Below, in pieces: positions 25,397 to 32,045 of a DNA stretch of 32,080 bases (within the stretch, counting starts at the first letter, position 1; the number at the start of each line of letters is the position of its first letter). Source of the stretch: an uncultured Chryseobacterium sp. (GTDB taxonomy: Bacteria; Bacteroidota; Bacteroidia; Flavobacteriales; Weeksellaceae); contig CAJYRQ010000027.1 of assembly GCA_913777465.1 (NCBI GenBank), positions 76,894 through 108,973 of the forward strand, written 5' to 3'. The notes beneath the pieces were generated by a model. The model was not told where the DNA came from. It saw only the letters and a program-made list of their open reading frames with translations, and searched no databases. Both the position numbers and the translations under genes were made by a program.

Positions 25397-26098
25397 TTAT
25401 TCCAGTTTCTTATTCTCCACCCTGGTATCTTTATCAATTTTAAATGCCCGGATCGGATCATTGTAATAAGTGAATTTTGCCGTGTTCTGAACGTGTCCTT
25501 TCAGGGAATCTTTTACGTTTACTTCCGCATAGTTCCCGTTTTTGGAATCGATTTTCAAATTTTCGATTTTCCAGTAAGGAGCGATCAGGCTCGCCGTATC
25601 GGAAATTTTGATCACTGCGTCTTTGGTTTGTCCCAAAAAGTTGGCCCTGCTGCGGTTCAGCATTTCCACTTCTGCCCGTCTTGTATTTACCGAACCCATA
25701 AAAGTAGCGAAATTCTTTAAATTAAGCCTAAAATTATCGGTCTTAATTTCACTGGAAATGTTCATCTCTACCGAGTCGGAAATGGCTACTTTTTCCAGGT
25801 TGTATTTGGAGTAAATGGTTACGTTATAAAAATCCACGCCTTTGGTTCCGCGTTTTTCTTTGATGGTTAACGTTTTATCATCCACTTCAACATCCAGGTT
25901 ATCCGCAACATTCGGATAGGTTTCTATTTCCACGAAGTTTTTATTCCCTCTGGCATAAAATACCCGGAATTTTCCTTCCAGATCGAGGTTCACAAACTCG
26001 GGCACATCCACATCTTTCCGCTCGATATTTCCTTTTGGGGAAACTTTTCCGCAGGACATCAATGCGACAAGCATCAAAAAAAATATTCCTTTTCTCAC
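25397..26098 (-). CDS. DUF2807 (GIN domain) lipoprotein
   Basis: The 233-residue lipoprotein has a signal peptide with lipobox ALMSC (Cys16). The mature part starts IERKDVDVPEFVNLDLEGKFRVFYARGNK, the typical entry to the DUF2807 putative auto-transporter adhesin head GIN domain: a short amphipathic stretch, then a right-handed beta solenoid seen here as repeated NLKIDSKN, VEMLNRSRA and VNVKDSLKG turns. Proteins of this type are probably at the cell surface or in the periplasm; the function is not established. Its start overlaps the stop of the upstream small lipoprotein by 4 nt and its stop is 6 nt before the GyrB-like start, so the three genes are one unit. Confidence 0.88.
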   Translation of the reverse strand: MRKGIFFLMLVALMSCGKVSPKGNIERKDVDVPEFVNLDLEGKFRVFYARGNKNFVEIETYPNVADNLDVEVDDKTLTIKEKRGTKGVDFYNVTIYSKYNLEKVAISDSVEMNISSEIKTDNFRLNLKNFATFMGSVNTRRAEVEMLNRSRANFLGQTKDAVIKISDTASLIAPYWKIENLKIDSKNGNYAEVNVKDSLKGHVQNTAKFTYYNDPIRAFKIDKDTRVENKKLE

Positions 26099-26505
26099 TT
26101 TTTTATTCTTTTATAAAACCATATTACCGGTTTTTCCGTTACCGATGACAATAACAGGTTATGTCTGTCTATATGAGATATTTTTAATACAATCGTATCG
26201 CAGTCATTATCATATTTCATCTTCAAATTCCTTCCCTCTTCCTTGTAAAAACCTTTTAGATTCATTGCCTTAAAAGCATTTTCAGAACTAAAGGTTAATA
26301 CTTCTTTTTGATCTTCAGAATTATAAGTTTTATTTTTGATGGAATCGATTGGATAAACACTTCCTTCATAATGCTTTATGAATCCCCATGATCCTGACAG
26401 ACCAGAGGACTTACAGGAATAAACCAGCATTAGAAGAGTTATTATCATACAAAACATGCATTTTTTAATAATTCCAAACCACACTATTCCCATGATTATA
26501 GGCAT
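26095..26505 (-). CDS. Small lipoprotein, lipocalin-like (tentative)
   Basis: The 136-residue product carries a hydrophobic signal region ending in MLVYSC (lipobox Cys31 if the first Met is used). The mature part reads SSGLSGSWGFIKHYEGS, later KEVLTFSSENAF and ends VIWFYKRIKK. This resembles the lipocalin-like pattern common in Bacteroidota (LxGxW near the start, a strand with xLTFxxD/N, and a terminal WxYxR). I see no catalytic motif. The start is unclear: ATG at 26505 or 26493 or GTG at 26484 are possible and the later ones give a more normal signal peptide. It overlaps the DUF2807 gene by 4 nt and follows the glycosyltransferase gene by 11 nt. Confidence 0.72.
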   Translation of the reverse strand: MPIIMGIVWFGIIKKCMFCMIITLLMLVYSCKSSGLSGSWGFIKHYEGSVYPIDSIKNKTYNSEDQKEVLTFSSENAFKAMNLKGFYKEEGRNLKMKYDNDCDTIVLKISHIDRHNLLLSSVTEKPVIWFYKRIKK

Positions 26506-26516
26506 ATCATGCCGGA

Positions 26517-27467
26517 TTAAATCACTTCATCAATATTATAATTCTTATGCTCACGGTTGGTTCTGATGATCATTTCACCTAAGAATCCCGCTACGAAAAG
26601 CAGGGTTCCCATAATCATCATGGTTAAGGCGATAAAGAACCACGGATTGTTAGTGATCAGGTGTCCGTAGATCCCCCTGGCCACATCAATAAGCTTGGAA
26701 AGGCCCAGCCAGAGTGCCGAAAGGAAACCCATGATAAACATTAAAGTTCCCACCGCTCCGAAGAAATGCATCGGCCTGCCCCCGAAACGGCTGACAAACC
26801 AAAGGGTTACCAGATCCAGAAACCCCCGGATAAACCTCTCGGTACCGAACTTTGAGGTTCCGTAAGGTCTTGCTTGGTGCCGAACCTCTTTCTCCGTAAT
26901 CCTTCTGAATCCTGCATTAGCCGCCAAAACCGGGATGTACCGGTGCATATCCCCGTATACATCGATCGATTTTACGACCTGTCTTTTGTATGCTTTCAGC
27001 CCGCAGTTGAAATCGTGCAGGTAAACGCCTGAAACCTTTCTTGCCGCTGCATTGAACAGCTTGGAAGGGACATTTTTCGTCATTACATTATCAAAACGCT
27101 TCTTTTTCCAGCCGGAAACGATGTCGTAATTTTCATTGATGACCATCGCATACAGCTCCGGAATTTCTTCCGGAAAATCCTGTAAATCAGCATCCATCGT
27201 AATGATGACATCGCCGTTCGTGCGTTCAAAAGCGGCATGAAGCGCCTGTGATTTCCCGTAATTCTTGGAAAATTTAATTCCATGGATCTGAGGATGCTGA
27301 ACTTTAAGGTTTTCTATAATGCTCCACGACAAATCCGTGCTTCCGTCATCTACAAACCAGATCTCGTAGGATAAGCCGTTTGACCGGCAAACGGTATCGA
27401 TCCTGGAAAAAAGCTCCTCCAAAGAGGCCTCTTCGTTCAGTAACGGAATAACTATTGATAAATTCAT
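26517..27467 (-). CDS. Family 2 glycosyltransferase, polyprenyl-phosphate type with two C-terminal membrane helices
   Basis: The 316-residue enzyme has the GT-A fold of dolichyl-phosphate-mannose synthase-like proteins. VIPLLNEEASLEELF opens the domain, then WFVDDGSTDLSW, FSKNYGKSQALHAAFE and TMDADLQDFPEE, which holds the Asp residues that bind metal and nucleotide. Two membrane segments follow (about 228-262 and 270-305). It resembles GtrB/ArnC-type proteins that load a sugar on undecaprenyl phosphate at the cytoplasmic face. Such a lipid-linked sugar could be the donor for GT-C proteins such as those at the left of the window, but that link is only an inference. It is the second gene of the five-gene unit. 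Confidence 0.92.
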   Translation of the reverse strand: MNLSIVIPLLNEEASLEELFSRIDTVCRSNGLSYEIWFVDDGSTDLSWSIIENLKVQHPQIHGIKFSKNYGKSQALHAAFERTNGDVIITMDADLQDFPEEIPELYAMVINENYDIVSGWKKKRFDNVMTKNVPSKLFNAAARKVSGVYLHDFNCGLKAYKRQVVKSIDVYGDMHRYIPVLAANAGFRRITEKEVRHQARPYGTSKFGTERFIRGFLDLVTLWFVSRFGGRPMHFFGAVGTLMFIMGFLSALWLGLSKLIDVARGIYGHLITNNPWFFIALTMMIMGTLLFVAGFLGEMIIRTNREHKNYNIDEVI

Positions 27468-27483
27468 TTAATTTTAATAAAAA

Positions 27484-28083
27484 TTATTCTTGATTCTGCT
27501 CTTCCTGATAGATTGTCTTTGTTCTGAAAAACGCTCCGAAAAACAATGACAAAACTACGTAAAATATAAGTATTGCCGCAAAATATCCTGAAAAATGACT
27601 TACTGTAAGCATATCTTTTCCTTTAACGGCATCCGGAGAGAAACTCGGAAGCCTTTCTTTGTACTTCTGATCCAGCTCATCAATGTCTTTCTGGTGTTTT
27701 AAAATTTTTCTTGCCGACTGATATTCCTTATCCATTTCAGATTTCTGGCGGGTTACGTACTGATAGTTTAACAGCTTTTTGGCATCGGTATCTACAAAAT
27801 TTAAAAATAAATAAATGCTGAAAATGGATAGAATCCCTCCGATAAACATCGGAACAAATGCCCGCTTAAAAGCATCTTTAAAACTTACCACCCGGTGGCT
27901 GCTCCAATAGGATTTCACCGACCAGAACGCGGTTCCGGCATAAATAATCGGTAAAACGAAAGCATTGGCTTTCAGCGAAATATCAAAATAATCAACTCCT
28001 GAGAAGAAGTAATACACCACGAAAAAAACGATCATCGTAGCGCCAAACAGTAAAATTCCTAATGTGGAAGTGCTTTTCGTCAT
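27484..28083 (-). CDS. DUF4199 membrane protein
   Basis: This inner-membrane protein of about 199 residues has four hydrophobic segments (near residues 8-26, 36-52, 76-96 and 160-185 of this version) with a charged helical stretch between the third and fourth (RQKSEMDKEYQSARKILKHQKDIDELDQKYKE). This is the DUF4199 arrangement, found mainly in Bacteroidota and without known function. The start is placed at ATG 28083, which begins MTKSTSTLGILLFG. An in-frame TTG at 28161 would add 26 residues that lack membrane character and include a short GCTGAA/TTCAGC palindrome, so the longer form is less likely. It heads a unit with the glycosyltransferase gene (16-nt gap). Confidence 0.8.
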   Translation of the reverse strand: MTKSTSTLGILLFGATMIVFFVVYYFFSGVDYFDISLKANAFVLPIIYAGTAFWSVKSYWSSHRVVSFKDAFKRAFVPMFIGGILSIFSIYLFLNFVDTDAKKLLNYQYVTRQKSEMDKEYQSARKILKHQKDIDELDQKYKERLPSFSPDAVKGKDMLTVSHFSGYFAAILIFYVVLSLFFGAFFRTKTIYQEEQNQE

Positions 28084-28181
28084 ATCTAAATTTTTAGAAA
28101 ATTTCTGAAAAATTATCAGGCTGAATTTCAGCAAACTACCTTCAATAGCCGGTTTTTTCAATTAATTTTCTTTAATAATGT

Positions 28182-28211
28182 TTTGAGTTTTATAAAATAT
28201 TCCTACCTTTG
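28182..28211 (+). promoter_or_regulatory. Promoter of the SRP RNA gene
   Basis: TTTG (28182-28185), 18 nt, then TACCTTTG (28204-28211). Initiation would be at about 28216, exactly at the GGCAAG that opens the closing stem of the RNA. Confidence 0.8.
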
Positions 28212-28215
28212 CCAC

Positions 28216-28312
28216 GGCAAGTCCTAAACAACCAGCTCCTGAGAATCCTCCAGGGTGGGAACGCAGCAAAGGTAATTGGTCGTAGCGGTGTGATTTAGGT
28301 AGCTTGCCATTT
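28216..28312 (+). ncRNA. ffs: Signal recognition particle RNA, small (4.5S-like) type
   Basis: This is the RNA scaffold of the signal recognition particle, which binds Ffh and directs membrane proteins to FtsY. The terminal stem pairs GGCAAG (28216-28221) with CTTGCC (28303-28308), and TCCTAAA with TTTAGGTA. The apical domain contains CAGG, then a GU-GGGA-AC hairpin with a GNRA tetraloop, then GCAGC, which corresponds to the E. coli CAGG-UCC-GGAA-GGA-AGCAGC core. A run of nine T follows the final stem and ends transcription. A strong promoter is correctly placed. There is no Alu domain, as expected for Bacteroidota. It diverges from the DUF4199 unit. Confidence 0.93.
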
Positions 28313-28318
28313 TTTTTT
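28303..28318 (+). terminator. SRP RNA terminator (3' arm of closing stem plus T9)
   Basis: The 3' arm CTTGCC of the RNA's closing stem is followed by A and nine T. The mature RNA's own helix thus serves as the terminator hairpin. Confidence 0.75.
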
Positions 28319-28411
28319 GGTTTTAAGTGAAGAGAGGTAATTTGAGAATTATCTTTTTTTGTTTTTAAACCCTTCAGCATTTCCATTTTCAAATTACCTT
28401 TCAACATTTAT

Positions 28412-29098
28412 TTAAAATTCGAACTCCTCACCTAGTTTCGGTAAAACAAGTTCTACGTTTTTATCTGCAAAATGCTTCACTGCAGTTTCATGATTGATTT
28501 CAATCGCAGGGAACGTATCAAAATGGCATCCGATTACTTTCGGTGTTTTCAATAATTCCGTTGCTGCAAATGCAGCCTCTTCCGGACCCATGGTATAGTG
28601 ACTCCCTACCGGAAGGATAGAAAGGTCTAAATTGCCGTATAACCTTGGAAACAGGGCCATATCGGCCAAAACACCGGTATCTCCTGCCATATACAGATTT
28701 CTGCCTTCAGGAAGCCTGAAAATGTATCCAACGGGAACGCCGCCGTAGCTTCCGTCCGGGAACGAGCTTGTATGATGAGCCGGAACCATGGAAATTTTAA
28801 GATCGTCGATTTGTGCCAATCCTCCCAGGTTCACATCGTCGGTATTTTTTGCATTTTTGAAGTACCCGCAGATTTCCGGAACTCCGATCACCGTAGCATC
28901 AGGATGGTGTTGCAGCACTTCTTCCACATCGGCGATGTGGTCCCCATGAGCGTGCGTCAGTAAAATATAATCGATTTTCTGAGCTGCAATATCAAATCCT
29001 GATTCGGCTTTTTTGTAATTGTAAAAAGGATCGGATAAGATTATTTTGTCTTTATAGGTGAACAAAAAACAGTTTTGTCCTAAGTATTGTATTTTCAT
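28412..29098 (-). CDS. UPF0173 metal-dependent hydrolase (metallo-beta-lactamase fold)
   Basis: The 228-residue cytoplasmic protein belongs to the UPF0173/UlaG-like branch of the metallo-beta-lactamase superfamily. The start MKIQYLGQNCFLF and DPFYNY are typical. The metal site is THAHGDH (48-54), with further ligands in PAHHTSS, MAGDTG and near the end GCHFDTFPAIE. The natural substrate is unknown. It lies 17 nt after the small membrane protein gene and downstream of menA on the same strand, and ends about 100 nt from the oppositely transcribed SRP RNA gene. Genome context with menA is seen here but does not prove a link to quinone synthesis. Confidence 0.9.
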   Translation of the reverse strand: MKIQYLGQNCFLFTYKDKIILSDPFYNYKKAESGFDIAAQKIDYILLTHAHGDHIADVEEVLQHHPDATVIGVPEICGYFKNAKNTDDVNLGGLAQIDDLKISMVPAHHTSSFPDGSYGGVPVGYIFRLPEGRNLYMAGDTGVLADMALFPRLYGNLDLSILPVGSHYTMGPEEAAFAATELLKTPKVIGCHFDTFPAIEINHETAVKHFADKNVELVLPKLGEEFEF

Positions 29099-29115
29099 TT
29101 AATTGATTTTAAAAT

Positions 29116-29304
29116 TTATGCAGTTATAACTTTTTCAATTTTTACCGGCATCCCGATATTATAATAATAAATCAGATACAAACATTGAAAGACAAGAATA
29201 AAAATATTGGATTTTATCTTTTGTCTTAAGATCAGATAAGAAACAATCAGGTCAACCGTTAGAATTATTCCTAAAATAACAGGTGTTACTGAAATTTCTG
29301 ACAA
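29116..29304 (-). CDS. Small two-helix membrane protein (tentative)
   Basis: I do not recognise a family. The 62-residue frame encodes two hydrophobic segments (PVILGIILTVDLIVSYLI and FILVFQCLYLIYYYNIG) separated by a basic hairpin RQKIKSN, and a charged tail VKIEKV. This makes a plausible small inner-membrane protein. The start is TTG at 29304, with no ATG nearby, and an 8-bp inverted repeat (29307-29314 / 29328-29335) ends only 2 nt before it, which could limit translation. It lies between menA and the UPF0173 gene, all on the same strand. The absence of an ATG start is the main reason for doubt. Confidence 0.45.
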   Translation of the reverse strand: MSEISVTPVILGIILTVDLIVSYLILRQKIKSNIFILVFQCLYLIYYYNIGMPVKIEKVITA

Positions 29305-29306
29305 TT

Positions 29307-29335
29307 ACCGATAAATAAGAAGCAATCTTATCGGT
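29307..29335. repeat. Inverted repeat between menA and the small membrane protein gene
   Basis: ACCGATAA (29307-29314) and TTATCGGT (29328-29335) are perfect inverted repeats around a 13-nt loop. No T run follows on the minus strand, so it is a poor intrinsic terminator; it may act on the message. Confidence 0.6.
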
Positions 29336-29368
29336 GTTATTTCTTATTTCCAGCCTTATCGTTTATAC

Positions 29369-30298
29369 CTAATGAAAAAGATTAAGCCCGGCTGCCGTAA
29401 GCACAGCGATCATCAACGTAATCATTCCCACCTGCTTTAAAAAGGGGTCAAGCTCACGGGGATTTTTTACCGTCATAATATTTCTTCTGATCCGCATTAA
29501 AGGAAGCATGAGGATCATGACAATAAACACGTAGTAATTCTGCGTCTGGAAAAATCCGTTTACACCTAAGAACATCAGAATAAAAATCAAAGGAAGGTTG
29601 AGCAGCACCATTTCGTAAATCATCGCTTTTTTGAAACCGATTCTCAGGGCAAAGCTGTTTTTCCCGGATAATTTGTCGCTTTCAATATCCCGCATGTTAT
29701 TCAGGTTCAAAACAGCCATGCTCATCATACCAATGGCCGCTCCAGGTAATAATACGTCCCAGCTGAACAATTTGGTAAACAGGAAATAGCTTCCGCAAAC
29801 GGAAACCAATCCGAAAAAGACGAATACAAAAAGATCTCCCAACCCCATATAGCCATAAGGTTTTTTCCCTACCGTATACCCAATGGCGGCTAAAATACAG
29901 GCGATCCCCAGGCCGATAAAAATATAAAATTCATTCATGTAATCCGGTACAAACGCCAGGTACAACAGTGCCACAGTAGCAACAAAAGAAAGTACGGAAA
30001 ATAAAATCACCGCTTTTTTCATCTGTTTTGCTGTAATTCTCCCGGAGGCTACGGCTCTTGCTTCCGCTTCGGTTGCCCTTTGGGTATCCGTCCCCTTTAT
30101 TCCGTCGCCGTAATCGTTGGCATAGTTGGAAAGCACCTGATAAAGTAAAGTCACCACCAGGGCGAGGGCGAAGATTCTCCAGTCCCAGGTTCCGCCTTCA
30201 TTGTAAAGTCTCCACCGGGCAATAAAAGATCCCATGATAATTCCGCTTAAGGAAAGCGGCAATGTTCTAAGCCTTGCGGCTTTTATCCAATCTGTCAT
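29369..30298 (-). CDS. menA: 1,4-dihydroxy-2-naphthoate polyprenyltransferase
   Basis: This integral membrane enzyme attaches the isoprenoid tail to dihydroxynaphthoate to give demethylmenaquinone. The 309-residue UbiA-superfamily protein starts WIKAARLRTLPLSLSGIIMG, the conserved MenA beginning. The first Asp-rich site is NYANDYGDGIKGTD (58-71), followed by R-T-ATEAEARAVASGRIT. The second site is NNMRDIESDKLSGKNSFALRIG. Eight or nine hydrophobic segments fit the fold. The gene follows menB on the same strand; the 72-nt gap holds a word-repeat hairpin. The small membrane protein and UPF0173 genes lie downstream. Confidence 0.95.
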   Translation of the reverse strand: MTDWIKAARLRTLPLSLSGIIMGSFIARWRLYNEGGTWDWRIFALALVVTLLYQVLSNYANDYGDGIKGTDTQRATEAEARAVASGRITAKQMKKAVILFSVLSFVATVALLYLAFVPDYMNEFYIFIGLGIACILAAIGYTVGKKPYGYMGLGDLFVFVFFGLVSVCGSYFLFTKLFSWDVLLPGAAIGMMSMAVLNLNNMRDIESDKLSGKNSFALRIGFKKAMIYEMVLLNLPLIFILMFLGVNGFFQTQNYYVFIVMILMLPLMRIRRNIMTVKNPRELDPFLKQVGMITLMIAVLTAAGLNLFH

Positions 30299-30318
30299 AT
30301 AATTGATAATTGATAATC

Positions 30319-30363
30319 GATAATTGATGATGATATTTTATAACTTATCATTCATCATTTATC
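30319..30363. repeat. GATAATTGATGA-word hairpin between menB and menA
   Basis: The arms 30319-30335 and 30346-30363 pair over 17 bp with one mismatch and one bulge. Further GATAATT copies precede the left arm (30303-30318). Nearly the whole menB-menA spacer is made of these words. Confidence 0.8.
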
Positions 30364-30370
30364 AATCATG

Positions 30371-31207
30371 TTACGATATCCACTGGTCTTCTCCAAAGTC
30401 CGGTTTTCTTTTTTCCAGGAATGCATTTCTTCCTTCTTTGGCTTCTTCGGTCATGTAGGCCAGACGGGTGGCTTCACCGGCAAAGACCTGCTGTCCTACC
30501 ATGCCGTCGTCGGTAAGGTTCATGGCAAATTTCAGCATCCTAATGGAAGTTGGGGATTTGGCCAGAATTTCCTGCGCCCATTCATAAGCGGTATCTTCAA
30601 GCTCTGTATGAGGAACCACTTTATTTACCATTCCCATTTCGAAAGCTTCCTGAGCGGAGTAATTCCTACCCAAAAAGAAGATCTCACGCGCTTTTTTCTG
30701 TCCGACCATCTTGGCAAGATAGGCAGATCCGTAACCGCCGTCGAAACTGGTGACATCGGCATCCGTCTGCTTAAAGATCGCATGCTCTTCACTGGCTAAG
30801 GTTAAATCGCAAACCACATGAAGCGAGTGCCCTCCGCCTACGGCCCATCCCGGAACCACCGCGATCACGACTTTTGGCATAAAACGGATCAGCCGCTGAA
30901 CTTCAAGGATATTCAGACGGTGTCTTCCGTCTTCTCCTACATACCCCTGGTGCCCTCTCGCTTTCTGGTCTCCCCCGCTGCAGAATGCCCAGCCTCCGTC
31001 TTTAGGGCTTGGTCCTTCTCCGGAAAGAAGCACTACACCGATGGAAGGATCTTCATAGGCATCATAAAAGGCATCGTATAACTCCGAAGTAGTCTTGGGT
31101 CTGAAAGCGTTACGGATTTCCGGTCTGTTGAAAGCGATTCTCGCTACCCCGTTGGATTTTTTATAGGTAATATCTTCGTATTCTTTGGCAGTTTTCCACT
31201 CGATCAT
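30371..31207 (-). CDS. menB: 1,4-dihydroxy-2-naphthoyl-CoA synthase
   Basis: The enzyme closes the second ring of menaquinone from succinylbenzoyl-CoA in the cytoplasm. The 278-residue crotonase-fold protein has FCSGGDQKARG (75-85), PGWAVGGGHSLHVVCD (119-134), QTDADVTSFDGGYGSAY (147-163) and the C-terminal GEATRLAYMTEEAKEGRNAFLEKRKPDF. Asp149 stands where the E. coli enzyme has the Gly that binds bicarbonate, so this is the bicarbonate-independent type. The start is ATG 31207 (MIEWKTAKEYEDITY): a longer frame from 31348 exists but a TATCTTTG promoter element at 31226-31233 lies inside it, and the extra 47 residues are not MenB-like. It is followed by menA. Confidence 0.96.
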   Translation of the reverse strand: MIEWKTAKEYEDITYKKSNGVARIAFNRPEIRNAFRPKTTSELYDAFYDAYEDPSIGVVLLSGEGPSPKDGGWAFCSGGDQKARGHQGYVGEDGRHRLNILEVQRLIRFMPKVVIAVVPGWAVGGGHSLHVVCDLTLASEEHAIFKQTDADVTSFDGGYGSAYLAKMVGQKKAREIFFLGRNYSAQEAFEMGMVNKVVPHTELEDTAYEWAQEILAKSPTSIRMLKFAMNLTDDGMVGQQVFAGEATRLAYMTEEAKEGRNAFLEKRKPDFGEDQWIS

Positions 31208-31225
31208 TTTTATAAAAATTTTTCC

Positions 31226-31233
31226 CAAAGATA
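31226..31233 (-). promoter_or_regulatory. -7 element of the menB promoter
   Basis: On the minus strand TATCTTTG at 31233-31226, 18 nt before the ATG at 31207. The -33 region has no clean TTG. The site matters because it fixes the menB start. Confidence 0.55.
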
Positions 31234-31414
31234 CGGAATTGGAAAGAATTTTAATACGGATTTCAGGGGATTCCTCCGGAAAATTTCCGGTTTTTTCATG
31301 CCGGATCATCAAGGGGCCAGATGAAGGACTGAGCAGGTTCAGCTTCAAATGATTGCTGAAAAAGTTTCCGGATATAAATTAGAGATGGAATTTGTCTTGC
31401 ACTGAAATTCCGGA

Positions 31415-31497
31415 TTTGAACACGGAGGGCACGGAGCTTTTTTTGAATGCAAAACGTTTTTAAGTTTCACAGAGCCGTTTCACTTAAAGGAGATCAC
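31415..31497. repeat. Degenerate 85-nt repeat, copy 1
   Basis: The order of blocks is TTTGAACACGGAGGGCACGGAG, a T run, GAATGC, AAACGTTTTTAAGTTTCAC, GAGCCGTTTCACTT and then GAGATCAC. The same order recurs in copies 2 and 3. Confidence 0.75.
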
Positions 31498-31680
31498 AAA
31501 TATAGATGAATAAGGAGAAATTTAAGCCTAAAAACTTTTTAACGCTATAAACGCGAAGAATAGTTGATACACGAACTGCAGATTTTCCGGTCGCAAAGGC
31601 ATTACGTTAAGCAAATGACAACTGTGGATATCATCACATTCCGAATCCTGTATTCTGCATGTTTTGTTTTAATTTGAAGC

Positions 31681-31765
31681 TTTGAACACGGAAAACATGA
31701 TGCTTTTTGAATGCGAACCGTTTTCAAGTTTCACCAAGCCATTCATTTGTAAAAGCTCACGAAGC
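31681..31765. repeat. Degenerate 85-nt repeat, copy 2
   Basis: It begins TTTGAACACGGAAAACATG, then CTTTTTGAATGCGAACCG, TTTTCAAGTTTCACC, AAGCCATTCATTTG and TAAAAGCTCACGAAGC. It is about 80 percent similar to copy 3 in the second half by eye. Confidence 0.75.
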
Positions 31766-31825
31766 TAATTATACCGAGAAGATTTAAGATTGATAGATCT
31801 GATATATAAATCTATTCGACTAAAC

Positions 31826-31912
31826 TAGAACACCGAGAGCACGAAGATTTTTTGATTGCTATGTGTTTTTAAGTTTTACGAAGCCGTTTCATTTGTAAAA
31901 GCTCACGGAGCC
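31826..31912. repeat. Degenerate 85-nt repeat, copy 3
   Basis: It begins TAGAACACCGAGAGCACGAAG, then TTTTTTGATTGC, TGTTTTTAAGTTTTACG, AAGCCGTTTCATTTG and TAAAAGCTCACGGAGCC. It ends about 45 nt before the IS end. Confidence 0.75.
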
Positions 31913-31956
31913 AACCACCATTCAATAATATCATTCCTTTTTCCGAAATAAAAAAA

Positions 31957-31985
31957 GAGGCTGTCCAAAAAGTATGGGCAGCCTC
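31957..31985. mobile_element. Probable left end of an insertion sequence (hairpin end)
   Basis: GAGGCTGTCC (31957-31966) and GGGCAGCCTC (31976-31985) form a 10-bp hairpin with one G-T pair and a loop of AAAAAGTAT, followed by AATTTTTT. Ends of the type GAGGCTGTCCAAAAAG are familiar from IS elements, and a transposase-like start follows 60 nt later. The hairpin plus T run would also stop outside transcription from entering the element. The other end is outside the window. Confidence 0.55.
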
Positions 31986-32045
31986 AATTTTTTGTTGAGA
32001 TTATCTCTAAAACTTTGTATTTTAGAGTTGCACAAATCCTCAACG

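Larger units (their letters stand above)
31208..32045. other. Gene-free region with repeats at the right end
   Basis: No gene is supported in these 838 nt apart from the menB promoter. The region holds three direct copies of a degenerate unit of about 85 nt (from 31415, 31681 and 31826), unremarkable AT-rich linkers between them, and an IS end with a hairpin at 31957-31985. Codon-like structure is absent in all frames. Confidence 0.6.

Noticed and set aside
28162-28407. An 81-codon frame on the minus strand
   Set aside because: It covers the SRP RNA gene and its promoter, has no family features and its composition follows the RNA stem.
31415-31912. CRISPR-like array
   Set aside because: Units are about 85 nt, have drifted and are spaced unevenly at 266 and 145 nt, with no cas genes in sight.
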